64,000 nt of DNA from JBBPZK01 sp965219175 (GTDB taxonomy: Bacteria > Actinomycetota > Rubrobacteria > Rubrobacterales > Rubrobacteraceae): positions 1 to 64,000 of the forward strand of contig CBDCNI010000001.1 of the NCBI GenBank assembly GCA_965219175.1. Direction: 5' to 3'. Every line of letters begins with the position of its first letter. Position 1 is the first letter of the stretch. The notes under the pieces were generated by a model. The model was not told the DNA's origin. It saw only the letters and a program-made list of their open reading frames with translations, and made no database searches. This document shows positions 1 through 8,996 of this stretch, one piece after another. The translations under genes were made by a program, and so were the position numbers.

Positions 1-1
1 G

Positions 2-367
2 AACGTCATCGTTAGATCCGTCTTGCCGGCCGTGGAAGCGATCTTTCGCATCCCCGGCATCAGCGGCTTCGCTACCAACATGATAGCGCGAATACCACTG
101 CGAGCTCAGGATATGCCTCGAACTTCTTCGTGGGGGCACGCTCGGGTGGAATGGTCGGACGGAACAGTTCGCGAAGGCTGGCTCCGCGTCGGCGACGGCA
201 CAGACTTCACCGCCGCGGTCGCAGCGGAAGTCACACAACGACTGCTGCGCGGGGAAGGTCGGCCGGGAGCGCACACCCCCGGCTCCCTCTTCGGGCCGGA
301 GCTGGCCGAGGCCATCGGCGGCGAGTTCGTTGTCGACCATGATGTCAGCGCCGCAAAGAAAGGATGA
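2..367 (+). CDS. Saccharopine dehydrogenase-like protein, C-terminal part (cut by window edge)
   Basis: The reading frame is open to the first bases of the window, so this is the last 121 codons of a longer gene. The visible tail, with a GxxFTAAVAAEV stretch followed by RPGAHTP and SLFGPEL, resembles the C-terminal end of saccharopine-dehydrogenase-like NAD(P)-binding proteins, in which a Rossmann N-terminus precedes a mixed C-terminal domain. The Rossmann part lies outside the window, so the substrate cannot be judged. The gene stops seven bases before the next start, so the two are probably co-transcribed. An internal TTG at 23 could be mistaken for the start, but nothing supports it. Family call is moderately confident; function is unknown. 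Confidence 0.6.
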   Translation, partial: NVIVRSVLPAVEAIFRIPGISGFATNMIARIPLRAQDMPRTSSWGHARVEWSDGTVREGWLRVGDGTDFTAAVAAEVTQRLLRGEGRPGAHTPGSLFGPELAEAIGGEFVVDHDVSAAKKG

Positions 368-373
368 TTTCGA

Positions 374-1486
374 ATGCCAACGAATACCGCTGCCTGGCTC
401 GGAGCCAAGCAGGCCCGACTCGAGGTCAAGACCGCACCCTACACGCACCCAGGCGAGAACGAGATCGTCGTCAAGAACCACGCGGTGGCCATAAACCAGT
501 TTGATTGGATAAAACAGTTCGTCGGCAACCTCATATTTTCCTGGATCAAATACCCGTTCGTCCTCGGCGCGGATCTCGCGGGCGAGGTAGTCGAAGTCGG
601 GACAAGTGTCACTCGTTTCAAGGTGGGTGACCGCGTTCTCGAGCATGCCGTTGGGACTGACAAAGATCGAAACACTTCGGCGGAGGGCGCCTTCCAGGAA
701 TACACAGTCGTCCTCGCCCACATGGCGGCACCGATCCCACAACCCACCATGCCGTATGAAAACGCCGCAGTCCTACCCCTGGCCCTGTCCACCGCAGCCT
801 GCGGTCTCTTCCAGAGAGATCATCTGGCGCTTCAATACCCCTCCGCGAACCCGAAAACCACGGGTGAGACACTTCTGGTCTGGGGAGGATCGACGAGTGT
901 GGGCAGCAATGCCATCCAGCTCGCCGTCGCCGCCGGCTATGAGGTCATCACGACTTCATCCCCGCGGAACTTCGACTACGTCAAAAAACTCGGCGCGAGC
1001 CAGGTCTTCGACTACAACAGCAAGACCGTCGTCGAAGACGTCATCGAGGCTTTGAGAGGCAAGACGATCGCTGGAGCACTCGCCATCGGAACGGGGTCAG
1101 CCGAGCTCTGTTCCGATATTGTTCACGCCTGCAACGGCAACAAGTTCGTCTCCATGGCCAGCCCTTCCGTATCCCTCGAAAAGCCGCTTCCGCTACTGAT
1201 TCTCCAGTTTCTGTCGTCGAGCATTTCGATGCAGGTGAAGACCCGGATGAGGCACATTAGCACGAAGTCCATCTTCGGTAGTACCTTGATGGACAACGAG
1301 GTTAGCAAAGTTATCTACGAAGATTTCCTGCCCAAGGCCCTCGCCGATGGCCACTATGTCGCCGCCCCTGAACCAGCAGTCGTCGGCAAAGGACTCGAGT
1401 ACGTACAAACCGGGATGGACACTCAAAAGCAAGGCGTCTCCGCCAAGAAGGTGGTGGTCTCTTTGCGATCCCGCTTGGCTCGATAG
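374..1486 (+). CDS. Zinc-type alcohol dehydrogenase / quinone oxidoreductase (MDR superfamily, CipB-like)
   Basis: A 370-residue medium-chain dehydrogenase/reductase. The N-terminal GroES-like catalytic domain (about 1-150) has the VLGADLAGEVVEVG segment; the NAD(P)-binding Rossmann fold (about 165-300) carries a VWGGSTSVGSNAIQLA nucleotide loop. The cysteine and histidine ligands of a structural zinc are not evident, so it probably acts as a zinc-independent quinone or enone reductase despite the common family name. The C-terminal GVSAKKVVVSL ending is typical of the fungal CipB-like branch rather than of ordinary bacterial quinone reductases, hinting at cross-kingdom transfer. It follows the previous gene by seven bases and begins with ATG after a short AAGAAAGGA site. 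Substrate unknown. Confidence 0.8.
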   Translation: MPTNTAAWLGAKQARLEVKTAPYTHPGENEIVVKNHAVAINQFDWIKQFVGNLIFSWIKYPFVLGADLAGEVVEVGTSVTRFKVGDRVLEHAVGTDKDRNTSAEGAFQEYTVVLAHMAAPIPQPTMPYENAAVLPLALSTAACGLFQRDHLALQYPSANPKTTGETLLVWGGSTSVGSNAIQLAVAAGYEVITTSSPRNFDYVKKLGASQVFDYNSKTVVEDVIEALRGKTIAGALAIGTGSAELCSDIVHACNGNKFVSMASPSVSLEKPLPLLILQFLSSSISMQVKTRMRHISTKSIFGSTLMDNEVSKVIYEDFLPKALADGHYVAAPEPAVVGKGLEYVQTGMDTQKQGVSAKKVVVSLRSRLAR

Positions 1487-1624
1487 TCTCGATGAGCCAC
1501 CTGTTTGTTTTCGGATCCTATCCGGAACTCGTACTCAAAACATTATTGCTCCAGTCACATCGCCACCGAGGCGATGCTATTCGAACGCTGGCCGGTACTA
1601 TCGGCATCCGCTGCCCGCCCCCAG

Positions 1625-1630
1625 TAGAAT
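1625..1630 (+). promoter_or_regulatory. Candidate -10 hexamer (leaderless AI-2E gene)
   Basis: TAGAAT sits six bases before the GTG at 1637, the distance expected if transcription begins on the start codon itself. No convincing -35 element and no ribosome site precede this GTG. Leaderless mRNAs are common in actinobacteria, but here this is inference from spacing only. Confidence 0.35.
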
Positions 1631-1636
1631 AGATTC

Positions 1637-2881
1637 GTGGGCGATCCGAAACGCCCGAAAGGGGGTGGAGTGCCGGATAGAGGTAAGAAAACCTCGAAAG
1701 GTCGTGACGACACTGAACGGGTCACCGTTCGGCGAGGTGTGAATTCCTCTCGCGGGCGGCATCCAGGCAAGGCGGCTGACGGAGGAGTGGAGAGCCGGAA
1801 GCGACACGCTCCGACACGTATCCCGATCTCCAGCCGTACAGGGAAACTGCTGGCGCTCGCCGGCATCGTCGCGCTGGTCCTGATCTCCTGGTACGTCCCG
1901 AGCGCACTGTACATAGCCGGTGGCGGATTCGCGCTGGCACTCATACTCTCGTTCCCGGTACGGGCGCTCTCCCACTTGATGCCTCGCTGGTTGGCGATCC
2001 TTCTGACATACCTGTTGCTGGTCGGGCTTTTGATCCTGGCTCTCCTCATCCTCGTGCCGATGCTCGTGGGCCAGTTGAGGGGTCTGATCTCCTCTGCCCC
2101 CAACATCGCCAATAGCGCCGACCGGCTCGCCAGAGACCTGCTCCAGCCGCTGGCCGATCGAAACCTCCTCTCCGGCGCCTCGCCGGAGCAGGTCATAAGC
2201 GACGCCCTCGACCGTCTCTCGAACCGCGCCCAGGACCTGGCTCGCAACTTTCTAGGAGGACTCCTGGGCTTCTTCTCCACCGCCGTGAACTTCGGGGTAA
2301 ACCTGCTCGGGGCGCTTTTCGTTTCGGTGTACTTGCTCTTGGACGTAAAAAGGATAAAGGCCGCCTACCTGAGGGCGCTGCCACACCGCTACCGCCGGGA
2401 TGGCTTGGAGCTTTGGAACGATGAAGGCGCCTCGCTCTCCAGGTACCTCTCGGGGCTCGCCCTCGACCTCGTGATCCAGGGGGCGCTCACGACCATCGCC
2501 CTTCTCATACTCGGCGTTCCATACGCCATCCTGCTCGGCGTCGTGGTGTCGGTAACCGCCATCATCCCGTACGCAGGCGCTTTTATCGGCGCCGTGCCGG
2601 GTGTCATAGTCGCTTTCTTCGTGTCTCCCACGACCGGCGTGCTGGCGGTTCTCGTATACATAGCCATCCAGCAGCTCGACGGGAACTTCATAATGCCTCG
2701 CATCCAGGGTGAAGTATTGCGGGTTCATCCGATCATCGTCCTTCTAGCCATAGTTATAGGCGGCGGGCTGGGTGGGCTGGTCGGCATAATAGTCTCCGTT
2801 CCGCTGCTCGCGGTCTTGCGGGTCCTCTTCGACTTCTTCCGCGTTCGTCTGGATATAGAGGATGGCGGATCGGGAGCGTAA
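1637..2881 (+). CDS. AI-2E family transporter (UPF0118)
   Basis: A 414-residue polytopic membrane protein of the AI-2E/TqsA-YdiK family. The first 65 residues are basic and hydrophilic. About seven or eight hydrophobic helices follow, starting near residue 68, with the family's long amphipathic middle segment and a final gly-rich block near 370-400. Members export signalling molecules or act as Na+/H+ antiporters; the substrate here is unknown. Two starts compete. GTG at 1637 lies seven bases after a TAGAAT hexamer and would suit a leaderless transcript. GTG at 1670 has a GGGGGTGG site just upstream and gives 403 residues. The transmembrane core is identical in both. Confidence 0.85.
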   Translation: MGDPKRPKGGGVPDRGKKTSKGRDDTERVTVRRGVNSSRGRHPGKAADGGVESRKRHAPTRIPISSRTGKLLALAGIVALVLISWYVPSALYIAGGGFALALILSFPVRALSHLMPRWLAILLTYLLLVGLLILALLILVPMLVGQLRGLISSAPNIANSADRLARDLLQPLADRNLLSGASPEQVISDALDRLSNRAQDLARNFLGGLLGFFSTAVNFGVNLLGALFVSVYLLLDVKRIKAAYLRALPHRYRRDGLELWNDEGASLSRYLSGLALDLVIQGALTTIALLILGVPYAILLGVVVSVTAIIPYAGAFIGAVPGVIVAFFVSPTTGVLAVLVYIAIQQLDGNFIMPRIQGEVLRVHPIIVLLAIVIGGGLGGLVGIIVSVPLLAVLRVLFDFFRVRLDIEDGGSGA

Positions 2882-2902
2882 CCTGGCGGCCTCCGGCTTA
2901 GG

Positions 2903-3967
2903 CTACGTTGGAGGCTCTTCCTTGCCGTTGGAGTCAGCAGGGCGCACGCCTTCTATTATCTCGCGCAGTCCTTCCAGGCGGAGAGGCGGCAGGCTGACGA
3001 TCTCGCTGGTCGCGGAGGCGAGGCCTATGCCCTCCCCGGAGTAGCGGCGCATCAGGTTTTCGGAGATGGAACTCTTGACCCGCCGGGCCGAGCGAACGGG
3101 TATCACGAAGCGGGCGGACAGCTCGATCCAGTTGTCCGTCAGCTTCACGAAGACTTGGGGCTCCACATCGCCGCGGGGTACGAGGTAACGTCGGGCCATT
3201 TCCGAGAGAGCCCGCGCGCTTTCACGCCGGAAGGCGCTGGTGGCGCCTTCCACCTCTTCCTGAAGTATCAGTTTTGCCTGCTCCCAGTCGGTTTTGTAGG
3301 AGATGGGAATCATGATCTCCTCCCAGATGTACTCGAAGTCCTTGGAGTAATTGTAGACGGGGTCTTCGAAGAAGGCCTTGTTCGAGACCGTGACGAGGCG
3401 TCCAGTGTACTGCCGGGCGTTTACCCAAGTCTCGGAGTTCTCCGCGCCACCGGGGCTACCCATTTCCATGATAGAAGTCCTGAGCGGAGATACGTCTATG
3501 ACGTCTCCCCGTACCCCGCCCATCATCACCCGGTCGCCCGCCTTGAATACCTTACTGGTGAGGATGATGATCCAGGCTGCTATCGAGCTGATGACGTTCT
3601 GGAGGGCGAACGCCAAACCCGCCGAGAAGCCTCCCAGGACGACGCCCAGCCTGGAGCCGAAATCCGCCCAGACCAGCAGGATCAGGACGGCCGCCACAGT
3701 CCAGATAGCGTATCCGGCTATCTTTCTGAGCCAGTAGGCGCCGTAGCGGTCATCACGGGCGGCTTCTTCGAGCCCGCCGCCCTCGCTCGCCTCCGTGGTC
3801 CCGAACCGCCGGCTGACGGCCCTGCGTACGATCCAGCGCAAGACCAGCGCCCCGGCCACTACGAGGACCGTAAGACCCACGTTGCCCCAGATCGGACCAC
3901 TCAGTAGCCCGGACATTCCTTGCAGAAAACCATCCGGAAACACGAGCATCTCCTCCAAAATCATCAA
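2903..3967 (-). CDS. Mechanosensitive ion channel protein (MscS family)
   Basis: A 354-residue membrane protein with an N-terminal helix (about 20-45), two further helices (about 80-125) and the MscS beta domain, recognisable from the pore-helix-like region rich in Gly and Ala (GVVLGGFSAGLAFALQN) followed by FKAGDRVMMGGVRGDVIDVS. The C-terminal alpha/beta domain (about 215-330) completes the vestibule. Such channels open under membrane tension and release solutes on hypo-osmotic shock. It lies convergent to the AI-2E gene and divergent from the DUF389 gene. The family call is secure; conductance and gating are unknown. Confidence 0.88.
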   Translation of the reverse strand: MMILEEMLVFPDGFLQGMSGLLSGPIWGNVGLTVLVVAGALVLRWIVRRAVSRRFGTTEASEGGGLEEAARDDRYGAYWLRKIAGYAIWTVAAVLILLVWADFGSRLGVVLGGFSAGLAFALQNVISSIAAWIIILTSKVFKAGDRVMMGGVRGDVIDVSPLRTSIMEMGSPGGAENSETWVNARQYTGRLVTVSNKAFFEDPVYNYSKDFEYIWEEIMIPISYKTDWEQAKLILQEEVEGATSAFRRESARALSEMARRYLVPRGDVEPQVFVKLTDNWIELSARFVIPVRSARRVKSSISENLMRRYSGEGIGLASATSEIVSLPPLRLEGLREIIEGVRPADSNGKEEPPT

Positions 3968-4180
3968 CAGAGTTCACGGACTGTACCAGAGATCAGCCCC
4001 ACGTATCGCCTTTGTGAAGCTGTTGCTCATGGCGTGAGATCTCTATCTCGAAGCAGACACCGGCGCGGCGACTACGGAAATGGAATACTATCTTTATTCA
4101 ATGTCTTTTCGAGGCCTTACTGGTCCCGATCTTGCGTGGCAAGAGGATATTACTCGGATCGTGGCCGGAGCGGAGGCACT

Positions 4181-5236
4181 ATGAGCGCGAGAGAACCTGA
4201 AGCCGGCGGTGAGGAGCGAAGCGGCCGGTCCACTTGGTTGGAGTGGCTGGTCGAACGGGCCGTAAACCTGACTCCAGAGCGCCGCCGGGAAGTGACCGGC
4301 GATCTCTTCCCCGAGGGATCAGAGCTACGTTCCTACCTGTACCGCTTCGCCATCTTGCAGTCTCTCTCCGTGCTGATCGCCGTTTTCGGTTTGATCTCCA
4401 ACTCGACTGCGGTGGTGATCGGGGCAATGCTCGTGGCGCCGCTCATGAGGCCCGTTCTTGCCGTGGGTGCGGCGATGGTCTCGGGTTGGCCGGCACGCCA
4501 GGGTACTTTCTTCACCGTCGTGGTAGCCGCGAGTGCAGGCTCCGCATTTCTGGCCTGGGCCACGACGAAGCTGCTGCTTCCCGACAGTACGCCTATCTCC
4601 GTCGAGATACTGGCCCGCACCAGTCCCACACTGATAGATGTGGGAATTGCCCTCGCGGCGGGTGCGGCGGGCGCCTACGCCACGGTACGCAAAGAAGTTG
4701 GCGAAGCATTGCCGGGGGTGGCGGTCGCGGTGGCGCTGGTGCCGCCCCTGGCGACCGTCGGCGTCACCTTCGCCCTAGGCAGGATGGATCTGGCCTGGGG
4801 AGCGCTGCTACTGTACCTGACGAACCTGGCGGGTATCGTGCTCGTCGGAGCTTTAGTGTTCCTCCTAACCGGGTTCGCCCCAAAACTTCAGGTGATAGGC
4901 GAGGAGAGGCGCATCCGGGCCGGTATCGTCACGGCGGCCGTGGCCGTTGTGTTAGTCTCTGTTCCTCTAGGCATACAGTCGTGGAACGGGATAAAAACAA
5001 ACCGAAATACGAATGCGGCCTCGGAGCACGTGCAATCGTGGCTCAAAGGTACAGGACTTCAGGAAACCGAGATCAAAGTAGACGGTGAACAAGTGGTCGT
5101 GAGCGTCGTCGGAGCCGATAAACCACCCCCGCCGGGACGACTAGCGGAAGGGATAGCAAGAGAGATCGGCACCCCGGTGAAAGTGAAAGTACAGTGGACC
5201 AAGCGTGTCGAGACCTCGGCCGAAAGCAAGCCATAG
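4181..5236 (+). CDS. TIGR00341 / DUF389 family membrane protein
   Basis: A 351-residue membrane protein of the DUF389 (TIGR00341) family. The conserved core starts with SVLIAVFGLISNSTAVVIGAML and LVAPLMRPVLAVG, followed by several helices and the VALVPPLATVGVT signature. The last 100 residues form a soluble periplasmic or cytosolic tail. The frame is open upstream to 3920, but the ATG at 4181 is chosen because it follows GGAGCGGAGG at a normal spacing and the upstream residues look non-coding. The family has no established biochemical function. It is grouped with the MscS and TspO genes in a membrane-protein cluster. Confidence 0.85.
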   Translation: MSAREPEAGGEERSGRSTWLEWLVERAVNLTPERRREVTGDLFPEGSELRSYLYRFAILQSLSVLIAVFGLISNSTAVVIGAMLVAPLMRPVLAVGAAMVSGWPARQGTFFTVVVAASAGSAFLAWATTKLLLPDSTPISVEILARTSPTLIDVGIALAAGAAGAYATVRKEVGEALPGVAVAVALVPPLATVGVTFALGRMDLAWGALLLYLTNLAGIVLVGALVFLLTGFAPKLQVIGEERRIRAGIVTAAVAVVLVSVPLGIQSWNGIKTNRNTNAASEHVQSWLKGTGLQETEIKVDGEQVVVSVVGADKPPPPGRLAEGIAREIGTPVKVKVQWTKRVETSAESKP

Positions 5237-5346
5237 AGGACTCGATAGCGAGGTAGAAGCAACGGAAATAGAAGCCCTACGGTTGCTCCAACCTCGGTCC
5301 CGTGAGATCTACCCGGCGGCGATCCGGTCCGGAAAACGAAGGAGAA

Positions 5347-5868
5347 ATGATAGTGCAGAGTGTAAATCTCAAGAGCCTTCGTGGTGCGACGCTCTCCGTG
5401 CTGGTCCTGGTGGCGTTTATCGTGTTGTGCCCCGCAGTCGCCGGGCTCGGCGGACTCATTACGGGGCCTGCGGTCTCGCCCGGCGGCTGGTACGAGACGA
5501 TAAATAAGCCGTTCTACACGCCGCCGAGCTGGCTGTTCGGGCCAGTCTGGTCGATCCTGTTCCTCTCGATGGCGGTGGCGGGCTGGCTCGTGTGGCGAGA
5601 GAGAGGATTTTCGGGGGCCAAACCGGCCTTCTACCTGTTTGGGATCCAACTGTCGCTCAACTTCCTGTGGTCGGCTATCTTCTTCGGGTTGCAGGCTCCG
5701 GGTGTGGCGCTGGTGGAGATATTGGTGCTGTGGGTGTCCATCTTCCTGACCATACTCGCTTTCGGACGGGTAAAGACGCTCGCCGCTTGGATCCTCACTC
5801 CCTATCTGGCGTGGGTGACGTTCGCGACGTTCTTGAACCTCGGCATCTGGTTGTTGAACACGCCATAG
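5347..5868 (+). CDS. tspO: TspO/MBR family tryptophan-rich sensory protein
   Basis: A 173-residue protein with five predicted helices and many tryptophans and aromatics, as in TspO/peripheral benzodiazepine receptor proteins. Family marks include the PFYTPPSWLFGPVW stretch between helices 1 and 2, a helix with LNFLWSAIFFG, and a C-terminal PYLAWVTFATFLNLGIW. TspO proteins bind tetrapyrroles and affect stress responses and photosensitised porphyrin degradation. Start ATG at 5347 follows AAGGAG at five to six bases; the frame extends to 5302 without a better site. The length is a little over the usual 155-165 because of a longer N-terminus. Confidence 0.9.
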   Translation: MIVQSVNLKSLRGATLSVLVLVAFIVLCPAVAGLGGLITGPAVSPGGWYETINKPFYTPPSWLFGPVWSILFLSMAVAGWLVWRERGFSGAKPAFYLFGIQLSLNFLWSAIFFGLQAPGVALVEILVLWVSIFLTILAFGRVKTLAAWILTPYLAWVTFATFLNLGIWLLNTP

Positions 5869-5926
5869 CGAATATACAGCCTCGAAAGATGCCCGAAGCG
5901 GAACGAAGTATCATACGAGGCTAAGG

Positions 5927-6298
5927 ATGAGTTTAGAGCGCGACGAAGTATTGGAGCGAGTCCTCCAGCAGCGCGAGCGGCACCGGGAGAGATCCCTCGC
6001 CGTCCGAATACCCCTGGTTCTGGCCGGCTCTCTCCTGAGCGTCTTCGCCGCCGCTCTCTCGTTAGTGCTGCCGGAGTTCGGCCTACCGCTCCTGCTGGTC
6101 GGCCTGAGACTGCTCGCCTTCGAGTTCGACTGGGCGGCACGGGCCTACGCCTACGTGTACCGTCTCGCCGGTAAAGTCCGCAGAAAGGCGCGCAACCTCT
6201 CGCCGCGTACAAAAAGCGTCCTCCTCGTAGTCGCGGTCCTGGCAGCGGCGGCGCTGGCGACCTGGCTCACCGGAGCCTTCGGAGCACTGGGAAGCTAA
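5927..6298 (+). CDS. Small membrane protein (TIGR02611/PGPGW-like)
   Basis: A 123-residue protein with a charged N-terminus, a pair of closely spaced helices (about 25-60) separated by a LPEFGLP turn, a basic linker and a third helix near the C-terminus. The two-helix LPxxGLPLLLVGL pattern resembles the PGPGW (TIGR02611) family of actinobacterial membrane proteins, though the exact motif is absent. The ATG follows GCTAAGGATG at the end of a short gap behind the TspO gene, so the two are probably co-transcribed. Its stop overlaps that of the convergent gene. No function can be assigned. Confidence 0.6.
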   Translation: MSLERDEVLERVLQQRERHRERSLAVRIPLVLAGSLLSVFAAALSLVLPEFGLPLLLVGLRLLAFEFDWAARAYAYVYRLAGKVRRKARNLSPRTKSVLLVVAVLAAAALATWLTGAFGALGS

Positions 6299-6813
6299 GA
6301 CCTCTTCGCTACCCCACGCGCGTAGATAAAGAGTACAACCGCGACCAACGCGAGAGCCGCGCCCGGCAAGAACGCCGGGAACCGAAAACGTTTTCCGCCA
6401 CGCTGTTCACGAGATCTATCCTGCTTTGGTACAGGATGTTTCGGCGCGCTCTCTTCTGGTTGTACGAGCCGTTGCCGCCGTCTCGTATCTTCCATTATCT
6501 TGGACGGAGTAGACTCTACTAGAGGGCCTGGGCCGTTGTTCTTCTGTAAAGCGTCAGGCGAAGGTCTGGGAGAGACGCGTCTCTCCGGATGCTGTTCGTG
6601 GACAACTTCTCCATCCGGGATGAGGCCTCCTTCCCTTATTTCTCTCAGCAACGAGAGGGTATAGAGGACGAACCCGGCGACAGATATTATTGCCAACCCG
6701 ATCCCGAGCCAGTGGTCGTTTCTGGTAGCGTTTATCCAGCCGGCTCCGGTGGTTTGGTAGCCGAGCGCAGAGGGAGCGAGGACGAGCCAAATTCCACCCA
6801 GAAACCCGAGCAA
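6295..6813 (-). CDS. SPW-repeat-like small membrane protein; start unsettled, possible ATC start at 6855
   Basis: The frame encodes two hydrophobic helices around an ALGYQTTGAGW loop and a following NATRNDHWLGIGLAI stretch, like SPW-repeat membrane proteins. A long charged region and a C-terminal helix ending in GVAKRS follow. The first standard start is TTG at 6813, but that would truncate helix 1 and has poor ribosome-site spacing. Upstream, in frame, lies AGGAGG (6869-6864) just past the stop of the drug exporter gene, then eight bases, then ATC at 6855. Starting there gives a complete helix preceded by a lysine. It is the second gene of the exporter transcript. Function unknown. Confidence 0.6.
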   Translation of the reverse strand: MLGFLGGIWLVLAPSALGYQTTGAGWINATRNDHWLGIGLAIISVAGFVLYTLSLLREIREGGLIPDGEVVHEQHPERRVSPRPSPDALQKNNGPGPLVESTPSKIMEDTRRRQRLVQPEESAPKHPVPKQDRSREQRGGKRFRFPAFLPGAALALVAVVLFIYARGVAKRS

Positions 6814-6879
6814 GGCTCCTACCGCTCCTACGACGTATTTGGTTGCCGTCTGGATCTTTTAAGCCTCCTATTCAGTGGT

Positions 6880-8796
6880 CTAGGATTTCTCTTGTTCTGT
6901 ATCTCCGTTGGTATTCTCTTCTTTTTTCTTCACCCCGTCCTGCAACAGCCGGACAGCCAGTGGCCTCAGTATCTGCCGACCGGCTCGCTTGGCTCGTTCT
7001 CCATCGGAGCCTTCCTCGCCGGGGAGGAGGTTCGCGGCGGCTGAGACCAAGCGCGGGGAGTCGCCGTCCAGGGCTTCGAGCCGTTCGCTCATGTAGGCGA
7101 GCGCTATCCCGCCGAGGAGCGGGTCGAAGCCGTCTCGCTCCCCGTTTTTATTTCTGTCCTTGCTTTCGTTCTTTTCGGCGACGTTATCGGAGTGTCCGAC
7201 CAAGTCGCTGTTTCGGACCAGCACGAGGGCGGCGAGAGCCCCGACGGCGAGCAGGATGGCCGCTAGCCTCAGTACGTCCACCGTACCGTCCACGAATGAG
7301 GCGCGGGCGATGTCCTGGACCTTGCCGTATACCGGCGAGTTCTGGAAAGAGCCTCCACCGCCCTTGAGTCCGGTGCTGCCGGCCGTCGTGCCGGCGTTCT
7401 GAACGCCGGTGATGATCTTACCCTTGACCGAGTCGCCGAGTTGGGGAGCGTTTAGAGCCTGGACCTTGTCGTGGACGTAGCCGTTGTACCGGGTAGCGAG
7501 CAGCGCTCCCCAGAACGCGATGCCGAACGCAACCCCGACCTGCCGGGCAACCGTGTTGACCCCGGAAGCCATGCCCGCCCGCGCCGGGCTCACGGTGCCG
7601 ACGGCGACGGTAGAGATGGGCGGGTTGACGAGCCCGTTTCCCAAACCCGCCAGGAAGAAAGCCGGCAGCAACACCAGCCAATCAGACTGCTGGTAGTTCC
7701 CGGATATTCTGGTCATCAACAAGACCGCGACGGCGAGCAAGGCCATGCCGGTGAACATGATCGGGCGCGGGCCTATGCGTCCGGTCAGGTTGCCCGAGAG
7801 CGGCGCTATGAAGAGCACGACGGCGCTCAAGGGCAGCAGCCTCAACCCGGTCTGTAGCGGGTCGAAGGCTAGCGAGTTCTGCAAATACAGCGTGAGGAAA
7901 AAGAGTAGGGAGTAGAGGCCGGCGCTCAGGGAGAAGGCGACGATCGCCGCTCCCGTGAAGCTCCTGTTCTTGAACAACCGGGGGTCGAGCATCGGGTTTC
8001 TTATCCGAAGCTCGCCGATCACGAAGATGATCAGGGAAACCACCGCCACGGAGAACAAGATGATTATGTAGGCCGAGCCCCACCCCTTGCTCTCGCCCTG
8101 TATCAGGCCGAGCACCAGACAGAAGAGCCCTGACGTGATGGTCGCGAGACCGAAAAAATCAACGGCCCTGGGCGCGTCCTCATCCCGCGACTCACGGATG
8201 GCCCAGATGGAGAGCAGTATTCCAACGACGCCTATCGGGACGTTCAGGTAGAAGATGGACTGCCAGCTTACTTTCTCGACCAGGAGTCCGCCGACGACGG
8301 GTCCTATCGCGGTTGCGAGCCCGGTGGTGGCCCCCCAGATGCCGATGGCGGTTCCACGCTCGCGTCCCTGGAACGTGGCCGAGATAATAGAGAGTGAGAC
8401 CGGCAGCATGATCGAACCGCCCAACCCCTGTATAACCCTCGCGCCCCACAGAATCTGGATGTTCGAAAGACCGCCGATGGTGAAGTTGGCCGAGAGAGCG
8501 CAAAGCAGAGACCCGATCGTAAAGATGCCGAGCCCCGCGATGAACAGCCGCTTTCGCCCGAAAACGTCGCCCAACCGCCCGGCTGTCACGAGGAAGACGG
8601 CCAGCGTGATCGTATACGCGTCTATGACCCACTGGAGGTCCGGGAAGCTCGCGTTCAGGTCCGTCTGTAGTACCGGAAGCGCCACGTTGACCACCGTGAC
8701 GTCCAGCAGGGCCATCAATATACCGAAACAGGTGGCGATCAGGGCGAACCACTTCAAGCGTCCTCCGGAACTCGAACCCGAGGCGTTTTCGGACAA
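6880..8796 (-). CDS. MFS transporter, DHA2 (EmrB/QacA) family
   Basis: A 638-residue exporter with 14 predicted helices. It shows the DHA2 pattern: an LDVTVVNVALPVL first helix, the DAYTITLAVFLVTAGRLGD loop with motif A residues RLGDVFGRK, and the GPVVGGLL antiporter motif C in helix 5. The C-terminal 110 residues are a charged cytoplasmic tail, longer than in most relatives. These pumps expel drugs or lipophilic compounds using the proton gradient. TTG at 8796 is preferred because AAGGGAG lies just before it; the frame runs on to 8883 without a ribosome site. The gene is probably co-transcribed with the small membrane protein downstream. Confidence 0.9.
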   Translation of the reverse strand: MSENASGSSSGGRLKWFALIATCFGILMALLDVTVVNVALPVLQTDLNASFPDLQWVIDAYTITLAVFLVTAGRLGDVFGRKRLFIAGLGIFTIGSLLCALSANFTIGGLSNIQILWGARVIQGLGGSIMLPVSLSIISATFQGRERGTAIGIWGATTGLATAIGPVVGGLLVEKVSWQSIFYLNVPIGVVGILLSIWAIRESRDEDAPRAVDFFGLATITSGLFCLVLGLIQGESKGWGSAYIIILFSVAVVSLIIFVIGELRIRNPMLDPRLFKNRSFTGAAIVAFSLSAGLYSLLFFLTLYLQNSLAFDPLQTGLRLLPLSAVVLFIAPLSGNLTGRIGPRPIMFTGMALLAVAVLLMTRISGNYQQSDWLVLLPAFFLAGLGNGLVNPPISTVAVGTVSPARAGMASGVNTVARQVGVAFGIAFWGALLATRYNGYVHDKVQALNAPQLGDSVKGKIITGVQNAGTTAGSTGLKGGGGSFQNSPVYGKVQDIARASFVDGTVDVLRLAAILLAVGALAALVLVRNSDLVGHSDNVAEKNESKDRNKNGERDGFDPLLGGIALAYMSERLEALDGDSPRLVSAAANLLPGEEGSDGERAKRAGRQILRPLAVRLLQDGVKKKEENTNGDTEQEKS

Positions 8797-8996
8797 GCTG
8801 ACTCTCCCTTCAGATCGGTTATCGAGTCGGGAGCGTCCCGGCTGACACGCTGCGCTTACTGTACCCTCAGCCTCTCGTTCCACGCTATCCTACTGACGGG
8901 AGCACGGCTTGATGCGATATGGTAAAAGGCTGCGGTTGCTACGAGAAGGAATTGTAAGCGCCCGAGGTTCGGGTTTGTGTGAAAGGGGAGACACTG

